Positions 1-10,201 of a stretch of 64,000 nt of DNA are shown piece by piece. Source of the DNA: Nereida ignava (GTDB lineage Bacteria; Pseudomonadota; Alphaproteobacteria; Rhodobacterales; Rhodobacteraceae). The stretch lies in assembly GCF_001049735.1 (NCBI RefSeq), contig NZ_CVPC01000005.1:1-64000 (forward strand), written 5' to 3'. Numbering within the stretch: position 1 is the first letter of the stretch; each line of letters begins with the position of its first letter. The notes under the pieces were generated by a model. The model saw nothing but the letters and a program-made list of their open reading frames with translations. It searched no databases and was not told the DNA's origin. Position numbers and translations under genes: made by a program.

Positions 1-448
<448 letters not shown>

Positions 449-491
449 AAACGCATTACTGCGTATCCTTGACGTCGAACCTCTGCACATC

Positions 492-512
492 GTCCCATTG
501 TTCAAATGGGAC
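492..512 (-). other. hairpin in the 16S leader RNA
   Basis: A perfect 8-bp inverted repeat, GTCCCATT / AATGGGAC with a 5-nt loop, sits about 45 nt upstream of the mature 16S 5' end. By position it belongs to the rRNA leader and may take part in processing or antitermination. That role is inferred from position only. Confidence 0.5.
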
Positions 513-843
513 AGTCATCTGTTTCATGTGCTTAAGTTACAAAAGTAACAAAAGACCACATCAAACAGTGAAGCTGACACTAAATCATCGGCCGAAGCCT
601 ATTAGCGCGATATACAGACGTTGATCCATCGAATGAACCAAACCGCCCACATATCTCTTCAAATACCAGCAATTTCAAACAACGTGAGGAACAAAAGAGA
701 CCAGATGCGCCCTAAATCATACGGCGCGCCCCGCCTCAAATACCTCTAATTTCTTCTCTAACCTCAGAACCAAGTCAGCCTCTCAGCGTCTCCCTAGCCC
801 CTCTGGCGACCCGCGCTGCATCTCTGCGCCGCCGGTGAAGTGG

Positions 844-872
844 GGTTTAGGTCTAACAAACAAAACACGCAA
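844..872 (-). promoter_or_regulatory. candidate rRNA operon promoter
   Basis: On the minus strand TTGCGT (867-872) and TAAACC (844-849) are separated by 17 bp. A start just downstream would give a leader of almost 400 nt before mature 16S. Neither hexamer is perfect and the leader (449-843) could hold further promoters. I see no gene in 449-1085. Confidence 0.4.
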
Positions 873-957
873 CCCCCTTTTTGAAAGCATATACGTTTTT
901 TGTGCATTTTTCTGTTTTTTCGTCTGTTTACAGATGCTTGCTTAAGAATGTTGCTAG

Positions 958-1030
958 TTTACCCAGGGGTTTGGGTAATCAAATTACCCTCCCGTTAGCG
1001 CCAATACTTTGGACAGCGGAGTTATCCACA
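958..1030. promoter_or_regulatory. inverted repeats and a DnaA-box-like 9-mer between rrn and msrQ
   Basis: GGGTAAT-CAA-ATTACCC (973-989) is a perfect 7-bp inverted repeat with a 3-nt loop. A further TTTACCC half site lies just before it at 958-964. The exact 9-mer TTATCCACA, a perfect DnaA-box match, lies at 1022-1030. One box does not make an origin. The repeats look like operator half sites, but no regulator can be named. Confidence 0.35.
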
Positions 1031-1085
1031 GACCTAAGCCGGTCAAACACGAATAATCGGTCCCAAAAGCCGTGAATCGCGTGAA

Positions 1086-1697
1086 TCAGGCGGCCACTGA
1101 TTTGCGATTCTGCCGTTTAGGAATCAATCGCAGCCCCAAAAGCAGCAAAATCACCGCCATATAGGCCAGTGGTTCGATCTGAATCCCTTTTACGAGCCAA
1201 ATAAAATGCGCCCCGCCCAGAATCGCGGCCCCATAGGTCAATTTATGAAGCGTCCGCCAGTTTGCCCCCATGCGCCGCACAGCCCAATTGTTAGATGTAA
1301 GCGCAAGTGGCAGCATCAATACGAACGCGGCCATACCAACAGTAATATACGTGCGCTTTAGAATATCCGCCCAGATCTGACTTAGGATCTGAACATCAAG
1401 CACCAGCCATACCAGCAGGTGCGCCAATACATATGCAAACGTCACAAGACCGATAGCGCGGCGAAACTTGATAAGGTTGATACCCGTGAAACGGCGCAGC
1501 GGTGTAATCGCCAATCCGATGATGACCAACTGCAACGCAATCTCACCGTATTCATGTTCAAGCGCCTTAATCGGCTCGGCACCCAAGCCGCCCGTCAGAC
1601 CAAGATAGAAGAAGTACGGCATCGGCAGCAGGTACACAGTATACACACACCACACAGGCAGCTTGCGCGCCCAGCCATTCAGACGGTCAACAATCAT
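1086..1697 (-). CDS. msrQ: MsrQ, heme-binding membrane subunit of methionine sulfoxide reductase
   Basis: The 203-residue protein is mostly hydrophobic with about six membrane helices and belongs to the YedZ/MsrQ ferric-reductase-like family. MsrQ carries electrons from the respiratory chain to periplasmic MsrP, which repairs oxidised methionines. The C-terminal half contains the family's conserved histidine region (around WRTLHKLTYGAAILGGAHF). The gene starts 6 nt after the msrP stop, so the two are co-transcribed. The assignment is firm because of the pairing with msrP. Confidence 0.93.
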   Translation of the reverse strand: MIVDRLNGWARKLPVWCVYTVYLLPMPYFFYLGLTGGLGAEPIKALEHEYGEIALQLVIIGLAITPLRRFTGINLIKFRRAIGLVTFAYVLAHLLVWLVLDVQILSQIWADILKRTYITVGMAAFVLMLPLALTSNNWAVRRMGANWRTLHKLTYGAAILGGAHFIWLVKGIQIEPLAYMAVILLLLGLRLIPKRQNRKSVAA

Positions 1698-1703
1698 GCT
1701 AGG

Positions 1704-2612
1704 CTAGAAGTCCTTACGAAGGTCCATGCCCGCATAAAGCGACGCAACTTCTTCTTCGTAGCCATTGAACATCAAAGTAGGCTCGCGCTTTTGAAACAGA
1801 CCGCCGCCAATGACGCGGTGCGATGCCTGCGACCAACGCGGGTGATCTACGTCCGGGTTCACGTTACTGTAAAAACCGTACTCCCGTGCGTTGATCGTGT
1901 TCCAGCTTGTGGGCGGCTCGCGGTCCGTCAGGGTGATCTTCACGATCGACTTGATAGATTTGAACCCATACTTCCACGGCACCACCAAACGGATCGGCGC
2001 ACCATTCTGGTTGGGCATAGGCTTGCCATAGATACCCGTCGCCATCAGCGTCAGCGGATGCATCGCCTCATCAAGGCGCAGCCCTTCAACATACGGCCAC
2101 GGAATAGACGGCAGGCGCTGACCGGGCATTTCCTCGGGGCGGTACAACGTTTCAAAAGCTACGTACTTGGCATCTGACTGCACCCCTGCCTTTTGCAGAA
2201 TATCGCGCAGCTCAACACCGTTCCACGGCACAACCATCGCCCATGCTTCAACACAGCGGAAACGGTAAATACGTTCCTCTATATCCAGACCATCCAGCAA
2301 CTCGGCCACAGAATATGTACCGGGGTTATCGACCAGCCCATCAACCGTGATTTCCCACGGGTCCGTGGTCAGGCTACCTGCGTTGGCGGCGGGGTCGCCC
2401 TTGCCGGTGCCGAACTCGTAAAAGTTGTTGTAGCTGGTGATGTCCTCAAAGCTGTTGGGCACCAACGCATCCTGCGCAGCGAAGGCGGACCCTGCGATAC
2501 TGCCCGCCACACCGGCAGCGGCCATGCCAGCCATAATCTGACGCCGGTTCCAGAACGCCGCTTCCGGTGTCACATCAGCCGCCGTTAACTTGTTCTTCCA
2601 ACCATAGGCCAT
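1704..2612 (-). CDS. msrP: MsrP, molybdopterin catalytic subunit of methionine sulfoxide reductase
   Basis: This 302-residue sulfite-oxidase-fold protein (formerly YedY) reduces methionine sulfoxide in periplasmic proteins using a molybdopterin cofactor. It has a twin-arginine signal: NRRQIMAG at about residues 22-29, then a hydrophobic stretch ending near Ala-46. The Mo-ligand cysteine is probably Cys-120 in the RFRCVEAW motif. Length is normal for the family. It is followed by msrQ, the membrane partner. A leader of about 190 bp (2613-2804) separates it from the upstream glutamate-synthase-like gene. Confidence 0.94.
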   Translation of the reverse strand: MAYGWKNKLTAADVTPEAAFWNRRQIMAGMAAAGVAGSIAGSAFAAQDALVPNSFEDITSYNNFYEFGTGKGDPAANAGSLTTDPWEITVDGLVDNPGTYSVAELLDGLDIEERIYRFRCVEAWAMVVPWNGVELRDILQKAGVQSDAKYVAFETLYRPEEMPGQRLPSIPWPYVEGLRLDEAMHPLTLMATGIYGKPMPNQNGAPIRLVVPWKYGFKSIKSIVKITLTDREPPTSWNTINAREYGFYSNVNPDVDHPRWSQASHRVIGGGLFQKREPTLMFNGYEEEVASLYAGMDLRKDF

Positions 2613-2804
2613 GAGCCGCGTCCTTCATCTGTTTGAGCCACGCGCATCATGCGCCCGCCAGCTCTTTATACTTACGAGGCGCGCCACACTGCGCAAAGCC
2701 CCCCTCACGCATTGGTGAGACCCTGTCACAAAGCCGCCCGCGTCATGTGCTCTCTCTATATATAGGTATAGAGCACCGCGCCTTCGCGCCTAGATATCTT
2801 GTTT

Positions 2805-4319
2805 CTATGGATGCGGCGCAGTCTGCCCTTCATCGCGGGCGGGGTAAATCGTGCTTAGCCGCTTGCTGCTGCCATCTGGTTGTACGATCCGCACATGTGA
2901 CCGCCGCATCAGGCGCGGCTCGGCCACACCAACAGAATGAGCAATGGTTTCCACTTCATGAACGATGGACCGCGCATAGGCCGCGACCTTCTCGAACTTT
3001 TGCTCAACCACTAGCCCCTTTTGAAAACGCGGATCATGAGTGGTGATGCCAGTGGGGCAGGTATTCTTGTTGCACTTCAGCGACTGGATGCAGCCAAGGC
3101 TAAACATGAAGCCGCGCGCAGACGTCACAAAGTCCGCCCCTGCCGCCAAAGCCCACGCCACATCACCGGGGTTCACCAACTTACCACTGGCCACCAAGCG
3201 GATGCGTTCCTTAAGGCCCATGCGATCACGTAGCGCACTAATTAGGGGTAGTGCCTCACGAATTGGCATCCCCACCAAATCCATCAACGGCATCGGAGAG
3301 GCTCCCGTGCCGCCCTCGCCCCCATCAAGGGTGATGAAATCCGGTGCGCTATCCATCCCGCGCTCAAGAATAGCCACAAAGAATTCCTCAAGTGCGTCGG
3401 GCGAGCCGACCACAGTCTTGATCCCAACAGGCTTGCCGGTCACGGCGCGCACATGGGCAATCATGTCCAGCAGATCGTACCAGTCATCTACTTCTTCATG
3501 GCGGTTCGGGCTGATGCTGTCTTGATGCGGTTCAATCCCGCGAATGTGAGCAATCTCGTCGTTCACTTTGGCGGCGGGAAGTATGCCGCCCTTACCGGGC
3601 TTTGCCCCTTGGGCCAGCTTGATCTCGAACATCCGTACAGTCTGATGAGCGGCGACTGCGCGCAGCCGGTCATCGCTTAGCTTACCATCCTTGGTGCGCA
3701 CGCCGTATTTGGCCGTGCCGATCTGAAACACAATATCCGCACCACCCGCCAGATGTTCAGGGGCCAGCGCACCTTCGCCAGTGTTCATCCAAATGCCCGC
3801 CTTAGCCGCCCCTTTTGACAGCGCCAGAACCGCCGGCTTGGAAATGGCGCCGTAGCTCATCCCAGATAGATTAAAGATGGATCGCGCCACAAAAGGCGTT
3901 GCCGCCCCTTGGCCAATGATCATCGGTTCCGAGCTTGCGAATTGGTCATCAACGGGCGGGAACGCAGCGTTCACAAAGATGGGCGTGCCGACTTCTGAAA
4001 TGTTGCGGGTTGAGCCAAAGGCGACCGTGTTACTTTTGCCCTCAGATGAATGCTTGATCCAGTCGCGCTGCGCACGGTTAAAGGGCAGCTCCTCGCGGTC
4101 CATCGCAAAGAAATACTGCCGGAAGAACTCACCCAATGTGCTGAAAAGCGCACGAAACCGCCCGATCACCGGATAGTTGCGCCGCACCGCATCCTCGGTC
4201 TGCCAACGATCGCGCACGAACAACACAAGAGCCAGCGCAACAACAAAACCAATCACCGTCACAAACAACAGCGCCAAGAATTGCAGCGCGTACCCCGCCG
4301 CCCCCATAAAGCTGAACAT
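2805..4319 (-). CDS. FMN-binding glutamate-synthase-family protein
   Basis: The 504-residue protein has an N-terminal membrane segment (about residues 10-30, FLALLFVTVIGFVVALALVL) followed by the FMN-binding barrel of the glutamate synthase large subunit. The FMN/substrate motif DGGEGGTGASP is present, as is a C-terminal cysteine cluster (CIQSLKCNKNTCPTGI) of the type that binds the iron-sulfur cluster in glutamate synthases. The amidotransferase domain and C-terminal beta-helix of true GltB are absent, so it is not a complete glutamate synthase. The physiological substrate is unknown. It reads toward msrP. Confidence 0.85.
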   Translation of the reverse strand: MFSFMGAAGYALQFLALLFVTVIGFVVALALVLFVRDRWQTEDAVRRNYPVIGRFRALFSTLGEFFRQYFFAMDREELPFNRAQRDWIKHSSEGKSNTVAFGSTRNISEVGTPIFVNAAFPPVDDQFASSEPMIIGQGAATPFVARSIFNLSGMSYGAISKPAVLALSKGAAKAGIWMNTGEGALAPEHLAGGADIVFQIGTAKYGVRTKDGKLSDDRLRAVAAHQTVRMFEIKLAQGAKPGKGGILPAAKVNDEIAHIRGIEPHQDSISPNRHEEVDDWYDLLDMIAHVRAVTGKPVGIKTVVGSPDALEEFFVAILERGMDSAPDFITLDGGEGGTGASPMPLMDLVGMPIREALPLISALRDRMGLKERIRLVASGKLVNPGDVAWALAAGADFVTSARGFMFSLGCIQSLKCNKNTCPTGITTHDPRFQKGLVVEQKFEKVAAYARSIVHEVETIAHSVGVAEPRLMRRSHVRIVQPDGSSKRLSTIYPARDEGQTAPHP

Positions 4320-4665
4320 CTCCGCACCCCTTTAAGCAAATCACCTTGCGCCCACTAAACCGCAAAGCCCGCCCAAAAGGAAACCGCATAACGCGGACGT
4401 GAGCGGGCCTTGGCGTTGCGCCCCGCCCATCAGGCCCGCCCGCTGCGGTAAGATCGCGTTAGCCGTTTTGCGCGACACTCCCCAAGCGCGCAATTTGAGA
4501 AAGCATATGGTTCAAAGCCCCGGTCGAAATCTATTCGACACCGCGAAAAGGGCACCGAACCGATCCACCGCACCGGATTTCGGGGGCTTGGCACGCCCTT
4601 CTTGCACCCTCATCTTTGGCGGCCGCCAATCTCTCTCACTCGTTACTGATAGGTTCACATCCAAA
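4320..4665. other. intergenic stretch without a recognisable gene
   Basis: This gap lies between the start of the glutamate-synthase-like gene and the clpB terminator. I found no tRNA fold and no open frame with a recognisable family. The frames present (about 70-97 codons on either strand) are low-complexity and lack convincing ribosome sites. It probably holds the promoter of the gene to its left. Confidence 0.4.
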
Positions 4666-4697
4666 CAAAAACCGCCCCAGCGTTTCGGCTGAGGCGG
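4666..4697 (-). terminator. rho-independent terminator of clpB
   Basis: Read on the minus strand, CCGCCTCAGC and GCTGGGGCGG form a 10-bp stem with one T-G wobble around a 6-nt loop, followed directly by a run of T. It lies about 50 nt beyond the clpB stop. Confidence 0.8.
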
Positions 4698-4745
4698 CTC
4701 TTTGTGCTGTCGCGCTGTCAAACCCACGCGGCCCTGAACAGCGGG

Positions 4746-7361
4746 TTAATGAACCACTGCATCCTCGGGCGCTTCGCGGGTAGAGGCACTGATCCGGTCG
4801 CCCACCAAAAGGCCACTCGGTCCCGCGCTGATGTGAACGGTGCTGCCGTCTACGACATCCCCAGACAACAGCATCTCAGCCAGTTGGTCTTGCAATGCAC
4901 GCTGGATCACACGCTTCAAAGGCCGCGCGCCAAACACGGGGTCATACCCCTCGTCGGCAAGCCATTGTTTGGCCGCCGCGTCCAACTCAAGATTGATCTT
5001 ACGCGCCGCCAAGCGTTTCAGCAGCCGCGCCATCTGAATATCGACGATCCCGTCCATGTCTTCGCGGGCCAGACGGTCAAAGATCACAGTCTCATCCAAA
5101 CGGTTCAGAAACTCGGGACGGAAATGACCACGCACCGCCGCCATTACATCACGTTTGGCCGTAGATGCGTCAGCACCTTCCGGCAATTCGCTCAGCGCCT
5201 GAGAACCCAGGTTGCTGGTCAGAATAATCAGCGTTTGCTTGAAATCGACTGTGCGCCCCTGTCCGTCGGTCAACTGACCATCGTCCAGAACCTGCAACAA
5301 CACGTTGAACACATCTGGGTGCGCTTTCTCAACCTCGTCAAACAGCACGACCTGATAAGGCTTGCGTCGCACGGCCTCGGTCAACACACCACCTTCGTCA
5401 TAGCCAACGTACCCAGGAGGCGCCCCAATCAAACGGGCAACCGCGTGTTTTTCCATGAACTCAGACATATCGATGCGGACCATTGCGCTGTCATCGTCAA
5501 ACAAGAACTCCGCAACTGCTTTGGTTAATTCGGTCTTGCCCACACCGGTTGGCCCCAGAAAGAGGAACGAACCAAGGGGGCGGTTTTCATCATTGAGCCC
5601 CGCGCGCGCACGGCGCACTGCATTAGACAACGCCTTAACCGCCGCGTGCTGACCAATGACCCTGTTTCCCAGCGCCGCTTCCATCCGAAGCAGTTTTTCG
5701 CGGTCACCCTCAAGCATTTTTGAGGTGGGGATACCGGTCCAACGCTCAACCACTTGGGCGATCTGTTCGGGGCGCACGGCCTCTTCGACCACCACGTCAT
5801 CCCCTGCGGTTTCCGCCTCGGCCAGGTCTTTCTCAAGCTGCGGGATCACGCCATACGACAACTCACCTGCCTTGGCCAAATTGCCCTCACGCTTGGCGAT
5901 GTCCAACTCGGCGCGCGCACGGTCGAGCTTTTCTTTAAGGACCCGCGCGCCTTCCAGCTTGTCACGCTCCGCCTGCCATGCGGTCGTCATTTGTGTGGCA
6001 CGTTCCTGCACCTCGGCCAAGTCGCGCTCGAGTGTGGCAAGACGATCCTTGGACGCCTGATCGTCTTCCAAGCGCAACGCCTCGGCCTCGATCTGCATCT
6101 GCAAAATCTGACGGTCCAGCGCGTCAAGCTCCTCTGGCTTGCTGTCAACTTCCATGCGCAGCCGGCTGGCCGCCTCGTCCATCAGGTCAATCGCTTTGTC
6201 GGGCAAAAATCGGTCCGTAATGTAGCGGTGCGACAAAGTAGAGGCCGCAACAAGGGCGCTGTCTGAAATACGCACACCGTGGTGCAACTCATACTTCTCT
6301 TTGATGCCGCGCAGGATGCTGATGGTGTCCTCAACCGTGGGCTCGTTCACCGACACCGGCTGGAAACGCCGCGCAAGAGCTGCGTCTTTTTCTACGTGTT
6401 TGCGGTACTCATCAAGGGTGGTCGCACCCACACAGTGCAATTCACCACGCGCCAACGCGGGCTTGAGCAAGTTCGACGCATCCATCGCACCGTCCGCTTT
6501 GCCCGCCCCCACAAGGGTGTGCATTTCATCGATGAACAAAACCACTTCACCAGCCGCGGCCGTCACCTCGGACAGGATTGATTTCAGACGTTCTTCAAAT
6601 TCACCACGGTATTTCGCACCCGCAATCAGCGCCCCCATATCAAGCGATAAAAGGCGTTTGTTGCGCAGGCTTTCGGGCACATCACCGTTGATGATACGCA
6701 GGGCCAACCCTTCGGCGATGGCGGTTTTGCCCACGCCAGGTTCACCAATCAGAACGGGGTTATTCTTTGTGCGGCGTGACAATACCTGCATCGCGCGGCG
6801 GATCTCATCATCACGTCCAATGATCGGATCAATGCGCCCCTGACGGGCGGCCTCTGTCAAATCAGAGGTGTATTTGCGCAGCGCCTCATAGGCGTCTTCG
6901 GCGCTTGCGGTATCCGCTGTGCGCCCTTTGCGTACGTCATTGATCGCACTGTTAAGCTTTTGCGCAGTGACCTTGCCGGCCTCCATCGCGGTTTTCGCGC
7001 CAGAGCGCACCATGGCCAGCGCCATCAAAACGCGCTCAACGGGCACAAAACTGTCTTTGGCTTTCTTGGCGAGGTTCTCTGCCTCAGCCAGCACGCGGGT
7101 TGTGGCACTATCAAGGTACACAGCGCTCGCGTCGCCCGTCACTTTGGGCAGCTTTGACACAGCCAGATCAGCCGCACGCGCAACCGCAGGGGCATCGCCG
7201 CCAGAGGCGCTGATCAGATTGGCGGCAAAGCCCTGATCATCATCCATCATCGCCTTCAGCAAATGTTCGGGGGTCAGCCGTTGGTGGCTTTCACGTGCAG
7301 CAATTGTTTGTGCCGCTTGCACGAAACCGCGTGCGCGTTCAGTGAACTTTTCTAAGTCCAT
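4746..7361 (-). CDS. clpB: ClpB, disaggregase chaperone ATPase
   Basis: This Hsp100 protein dissolves protein aggregates together with DnaK. The 871-residue product has the N-terminal Clp repeat domain, a first AAA module with GEPGVGKT, the coiled-coil middle domain (about residues 400-530) and a second AAA module with GPTGVGKT and the sensor region GARPLKR. The start is placed at the methionine of [12 protein letters not shown]: it matches the family start and has AAAAGGAG 8 nt upstream. A longer frame to 7415 lacks such support. A sigma-32-type promoter lies upstream and a terminator downstream, so it is a single heat-shock unit. Confidence 0.97.
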   Translation of the reverse strand: MDLEKFTERARGFVQAAQTIAARESHQRLTPEHLLKAMMDDDQGFAANLISASGGDAPAVARAADLAVSKLPKVTGDASAVYLDSATTRVLAEAENLAKKAKDSFVPVERVLMALAMVRSGAKTAMEAGKVTAQKLNSAINDVRKGRTADTASAEDAYEALRKYTSDLTEAARQGRIDPIIGRDDEIRRAMQVLSRRTKNNPVLIGEPGVGKTAIAEGLALRIINGDVPESLRNKRLLSLDMGALIAGAKYRGEFEERLKSILSEVTAAAGEVVLFIDEMHTLVGAGKADGAMDASNLLKPALARGELHCVGATTLDEYRKHVEKDAALARRFQPVSVNEPTVEDTISILRGIKEKYELHHGVRISDSALVAASTLSHRYITDRFLPDKAIDLMDEAASRLRMEVDSKPEELDALDRQILQMQIEAEALRLEDDQASKDRLATLERDLAEVQERATQMTTAWQAERDKLEGARVLKEKLDRARAELDIAKREGNLAKAGELSYGVIPQLEKDLAEAETAGDDVVVEEAVRPEQIAQVVERWTGIPTSKMLEGDREKLLRMEAALGNRVIGQHAAVKALSNAVRRARAGLNDENRPLGSFLFLGPTGVGKTELTKAVAEFLFDDDSAMVRIDMSEFMEKHAVARLIGAPPGYVGYDEGGVLTEAVRRKPYQVVLFDEVEKAHPDVFNVLLQVLDDGQLTDGQGRTVDFKQTLIILTSNLGSQALSELPEGADASTAKRDVMAAVRGHFRPEFLNRLDETVIFDRLAREDMDGIVDIQMARLLKRLAARKINLELDAAAKQWLADEGYDPVFGARPLKRVIQRALQDQLAEMLLSGDVVDGSTVHISAGPSGLLVGDRISASTREAPEDAVVH

Positions 7362-7444
7362 GGGTCTCTCCTTTTGCAGCATCCCACGTAAATTTCGCAC
7401 CCGCCTTTGCGGCATACATCGGTGTGGGACCTTATGCAGCTTAG

Positions 7445-7471
7445 ATGGGGCGAATGATGCCCGCGTTCAAG
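7445..7471 (-). promoter_or_regulatory. heat-shock (RpoH/sigma-32 type) promoter of clpB
   Basis: On the minus strand CTTGAA (7466-7471) and CCCCAT (7445-7450) are 15 bp apart, followed by CT. This matches the known sigma-32 pattern CTTGAA-N(11-16)-CCCCATnT. The predicted start site is about 75 nt upstream of the clpB ATG. Confidence 0.8.
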
Positions 7472-7615
7472 TGACGGAATGCCTAAAATCCGCGCAAAGC
7501 CCCACCGCGCGGCAAGGCCAGATGCCGTTTTCGGCACACCCGCTCGCTTGCATCGCGCCCCCAAAGCAACTACCCCCGCCACAACAAAACATACGTACCA
7601 AAAGGAGCCGCACCG

Positions 7616-8311
7616 ATGGCCGACGATAGATTGATTGTTGCGATGGATGTGCCGAACGCTTTGGCAGGCCTGAAACTGGCCGATGAGCTGGGTGACGCGG
7701 TATCATTCTATAAAATCGGGTTGGGCATGTTGACTGGTGGCGGGCTTGGCCTTGCTAACGAGTTGAAGGCAGAACGCGGCAAACGCATCTTTCTGGACAT
7801 GAAACTGTTCGACATCGGCGCGACTGTTGAGGCAGCCGTGCGCGGCTTGGCGCATTTTGATCTGGATTTCCTGACTGTTCACGGTGATCCACAAGTGGTT
7901 AACGCCGCAAAACAAGGCGCTGCAGGTTCGAACACAAAAATCCTCGCGGTTACTATTTTGACCTCGCTTGATCGTGGTGACTTGGACGACTGTTTGATCA
8001 AAGACGGTCTGATCCCTGATCTGGTGACTGAACGTGCGGGCCGTGCGCTTGAAGCTGGCGCAGACGGTGTGATCGCATCCCCTCAAGAGGCGGCATTGAT
8101 CCGCGCGCTGCCAATTGCAGACGACAAACTGATCGTCACCCCCGGCGTGCGCCCGACCGGCGCGGCCCTTGGGGACCAAAAGCGCGTTGCGACACCGGCA
8201 TCAGCCATTCGCGACGGCGCAAACCACATCGTAGTGGGCCGTCCCATCTGGCAAGCCGAAAACCCACGCGCGGCAGCGCAAGCCATCACGGATGAGTTAG
8301 CCGCGCTCTAA
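7616..8311 (+). CDS. pyrF: orotidine 5'-phosphate decarboxylase
   Basis: It catalyses the last step of UMP synthesis, removing CO2 from OMP. The 231-residue TIM-barrel protein has the N-terminal VAMDVPN substrate region, the catalytic FLDMKLFDIG motif (D-x-K-x-x-D) at about residue 60-70, and the phosphate-binding TPGVRPTG loop and VVGRPIWQA near the C-terminus. AAAAGGAG lies 10 nt before the ATG. It is transcribed away from clpB and seems to be a single-gene unit. Confidence 0.96.
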   Translation: MADDRLIVAMDVPNALAGLKLADELGDAVSFYKIGLGMLTGGGLGLANELKAERGKRIFLDMKLFDIGATVEAAVRGLAHFDLDFLTVHGDPQVVNAAKQGAAGSNTKILAVTILTSLDRGDLDDCLIKDGLIPDLVTERAGRALEAGADGVIASPQEAALIRALPIADDKLIVTPGVRPTGAALGDQKRVATPASAIRDGANHIVVGRPIWQAENPRAAAQAITDELAAL

Positions 8312-8349
8312 ACGCGACTTGCACACGTCCACCGCACAAAAGACCCGCC

Positions 8350-9168
8350 TTACACCATTTTGGTCAGCGCCTCTGTGACGTCGGCCGCCACAAGTTGATG
8401 CGCCGGTGCGCCCCACAACTCGGTTGCGGCGGGCTGGTCCATCTCGGTGTAGCTCATCCCTTCCAGGCGAAGTGCCGCATCATGGGATGGCAAGTCCACC
8501 TCAACGATGCCTGTCACGCTTTGGCCGATTTGCTCCATCATGGTGCGGTCCACAAAAAGCGGGTCCCCACCCAGCGGGCCAACCTGTGCCGTCATTGGTG
8601 GCTTCACCCAAAGCAGAATGACTTTTCCATCAATCTTGGCCAAAAGCGAGCGCATCCGCGCAAGCCACGCTTGCCGCAACTCATCCACAACAATCTCGTA
8701 TTTCTCAGGTGCCTCGGACTGCAGCGTCGACAAAAGGTGCCGCGTAAAAGTGAACTCCGTAAAATCCGTACCGCGAAAAATGGTCTGCATCAGCATTGAT
8801 GGCTTCAAAAAGCGGTCGTTGCGCCGTGGGTGCACCGAATAGAACCGGTTCGACAGGTTCGCAGCGCCCATCACCTCAAGCACCGTCACACGGGCCTTGG
8901 AACAGGCGCCCGGTACGAAGGGATCACCCAGAAACACATCGGGGCCCGCATTCACACAACCAAAATTCACGCATTGAACATTAAGGCTTTGCTCGACCAA
9001 ATTCGGAAACGGTTGGGGCATGAATTTGCCGTATGTCTCTGTGCCGCCCAGAAACGCCACATAATCCGTCTCAAGCCGCTTGCGTGGTCCGCGAAACACC
9101 AGCTTCGAGCGGCCATACCTGCACGGCATGTACTCAAGGGCGGTCTGCCCCGTTGATTGAATGGTCAT
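8350..9168 (-). CDS. roseobacter hypothetical protein (DUF6473-like)
   Basis: The 272-residue protein resembles a family I know from Rhodobacterales as DUF6473, without a known function. Visible features are a FLGGTETYGKF segment and VNFGCVNAGPDVFLGDP, spaced like blocks of SGNH-type hydrolases, but a catalytic set cannot be confirmed by eye. No signal peptide or membrane segment is evident. The start is placed at MTIQSTGQT, which has GAGAGGTGG just upstream; an upstream start at 9210 is possible. The convergent neighbour is pyrF and the divergent one is the hydroxyacyl-CoA dehydrogenase gene. Confidence 0.7.
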   Translation of the reverse strand: MTIQSTGQTALEYMPCRYGRSKLVFRGPRKRLETDYVAFLGGTETYGKFMPQPFPNLVEQSLNVQCVNFGCVNAGPDVFLGDPFVPGACSKARVTVLEVMGAANLSNRFYSVHPRRNDRFLKPSMLMQTIFRGTDFTEFTFTRHLLSTLQSEAPEKYEIVVDELRQAWLARMRSLLAKIDGKVILLWVKPPMTAQVGPLGGDPLFVDRTMMEQIGQSVTGIVEVDLPSHDAALRLEGMSYTEMDQPAATELWGAPAHQLVAADVTEALTKMV

Positions 9169-9325
9169 TACGCCACCTCTCACAATTTCACCCAAAGACA
9201 CGATTCTCACAAAGGTCTTTCCAAACTGCTAACCTGCCAATTTGTTGAAAACTGTCTCAATCACGGGGTTGCGCGCACAGGCTGCTCACGACACAGTTAA
9301 CGCAAACAGCATCAGAGGATCCGTT

Positions 9326-10201
9326 ATGGATATTGAGCAGGTTGGCGTTATCGGCGCGGGGCAAATGGGCAATGGGATCGCCCATGTTTTTGCAAGCGCC
9401 GGGTATCATGTGCGGCTGAATGATGTGAGCGCAGATGCCCTTGCGGCGGCGCAGGCGTTGATTGCCAAAAACATGGACCGCCAAGTTGCAAAAGGCACGA
9501 TGACAGCCGAGAACCGCGACGCAGCTTTGGGGCGCATTAGCACGACGCTTGATCTGGGCGAACTTGGGCAAAGCGATCTGATCATTGAAGCCGCCACTGA
9601 AAAAGAAGACGTGAAGAACGAGATCTTCAAGGCGCTGCAACCGCACCTGAAACCTGAGACAATTCTGACCTCAAACACGTCGTCTATTTCGATCACGCGC
9701 CTTGCAAGCCGCACAGACCGGCCCGAAAAGTTCATGGGTTTCCATTTCATGAACCCTGTGCCCGTTATGCAGCTGGTTGAGCTGATCCGCGGCATCGCCA
9801 CTGACGAAGAGACATTTAAAACCTGCCACGCCGTTGTTGAGCGTCTTGGCAAAACATCCGCCACCGCAGAAGATTTTCCCGCATTCATCGTCAACCGCAT
9901 CCTGATGCCGATGATCAACGAGGCGATCTATACACTGTACGAGGGCGTCGGTTCGGTCACGTCTATCGACACGTCCCTGAAGCTAGGCGCAAATCACCCG
10001 ATGGGTCCGCTTGAGTTGGCCGATTTCATTGGCCTTGATACCTGCCTGTCCATCATGAACGTTCTGCACGACGGGCTGGCAGATACGAAATACCGGCCCT
10101 GCCCGCTGCTGACAAAATATGTGGAAGCGGGATGGCTGGGACGCAAAACAAAACGCGGATTTTATGATTACCGCGGCGAAACACCCGTTCCGACCCGCTG
10201 A
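9326..10201 (+). CDS. hbd: 3-hydroxybutyryl-CoA dehydrogenase
   Basis: The 291-residue protein oxidises 3-hydroxyacyl-CoA to 3-oxoacyl-CoA with NAD(P). It has an N-terminal Rossmann motif GAGQMGNG (residues 11-18 region), the catalytic FMGFHFMNP block and the C-terminal dimerisation domain (NHPMGPLELADFIGLD). Length is normal for the family. The start MDIEQVGVIG is chosen over an in-frame upstream codon because AGAGGAT sits 8 nt before it and the Rossmann fold begins immediately. It ends flush against the convergent acyltransferase gene with no intergenic bases. Confidence 0.92.
   Translation: MDIEQVGVIGAGQMGNGIAHVFASAGYHVRLNDVSADALAAAQALIAKNMDRQVAKGTMTAENRDAALGRISTTLDLGELGQSDLIIEAATEKEDVKNEIFKALQPHLKPETILTSNTSSISITRLASRTDRPEKFMGFHFMNPVPVMQLVELIRGIATDEETFKTCHAVVERLGKTSATAEDFPAFIVNRILMPMINEAIYTLYEGVGSVTSIDTSLKLGANHPMGPLELADFIGLDTCLSIMNVLHDGLADTKYRPCPLLTKYVEAGWLGRKTKRGFYDYRGETPVPTR

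Noticed and set aside
1022-1030. Chromosome origin suggested by TTATCCACA
   Set aside because: A single box, no DnaA-box cluster, no AT-rich unwinding region and no origin-linked genes. The second box at 51057 is 50 kb away.
881-1075. 64-codon open frame between rrn promoter and msrQ
   Set aside because: Low-complexity composition, no ribosome site, and it spans the inverted repeats.
4399-4692. Possible small gene or tRNA in the gap between the glutamate-synthase-like gene and clpB
   Set aside because: No cloverleaf, no conserved domain, and the frame runs through the clpB terminator.
5754-6266. Antisense open frames within clpB, smc and rsh
   Set aside because: Long frames opposite GC-rich genes are expected from third-position bias; none shows a family motif.
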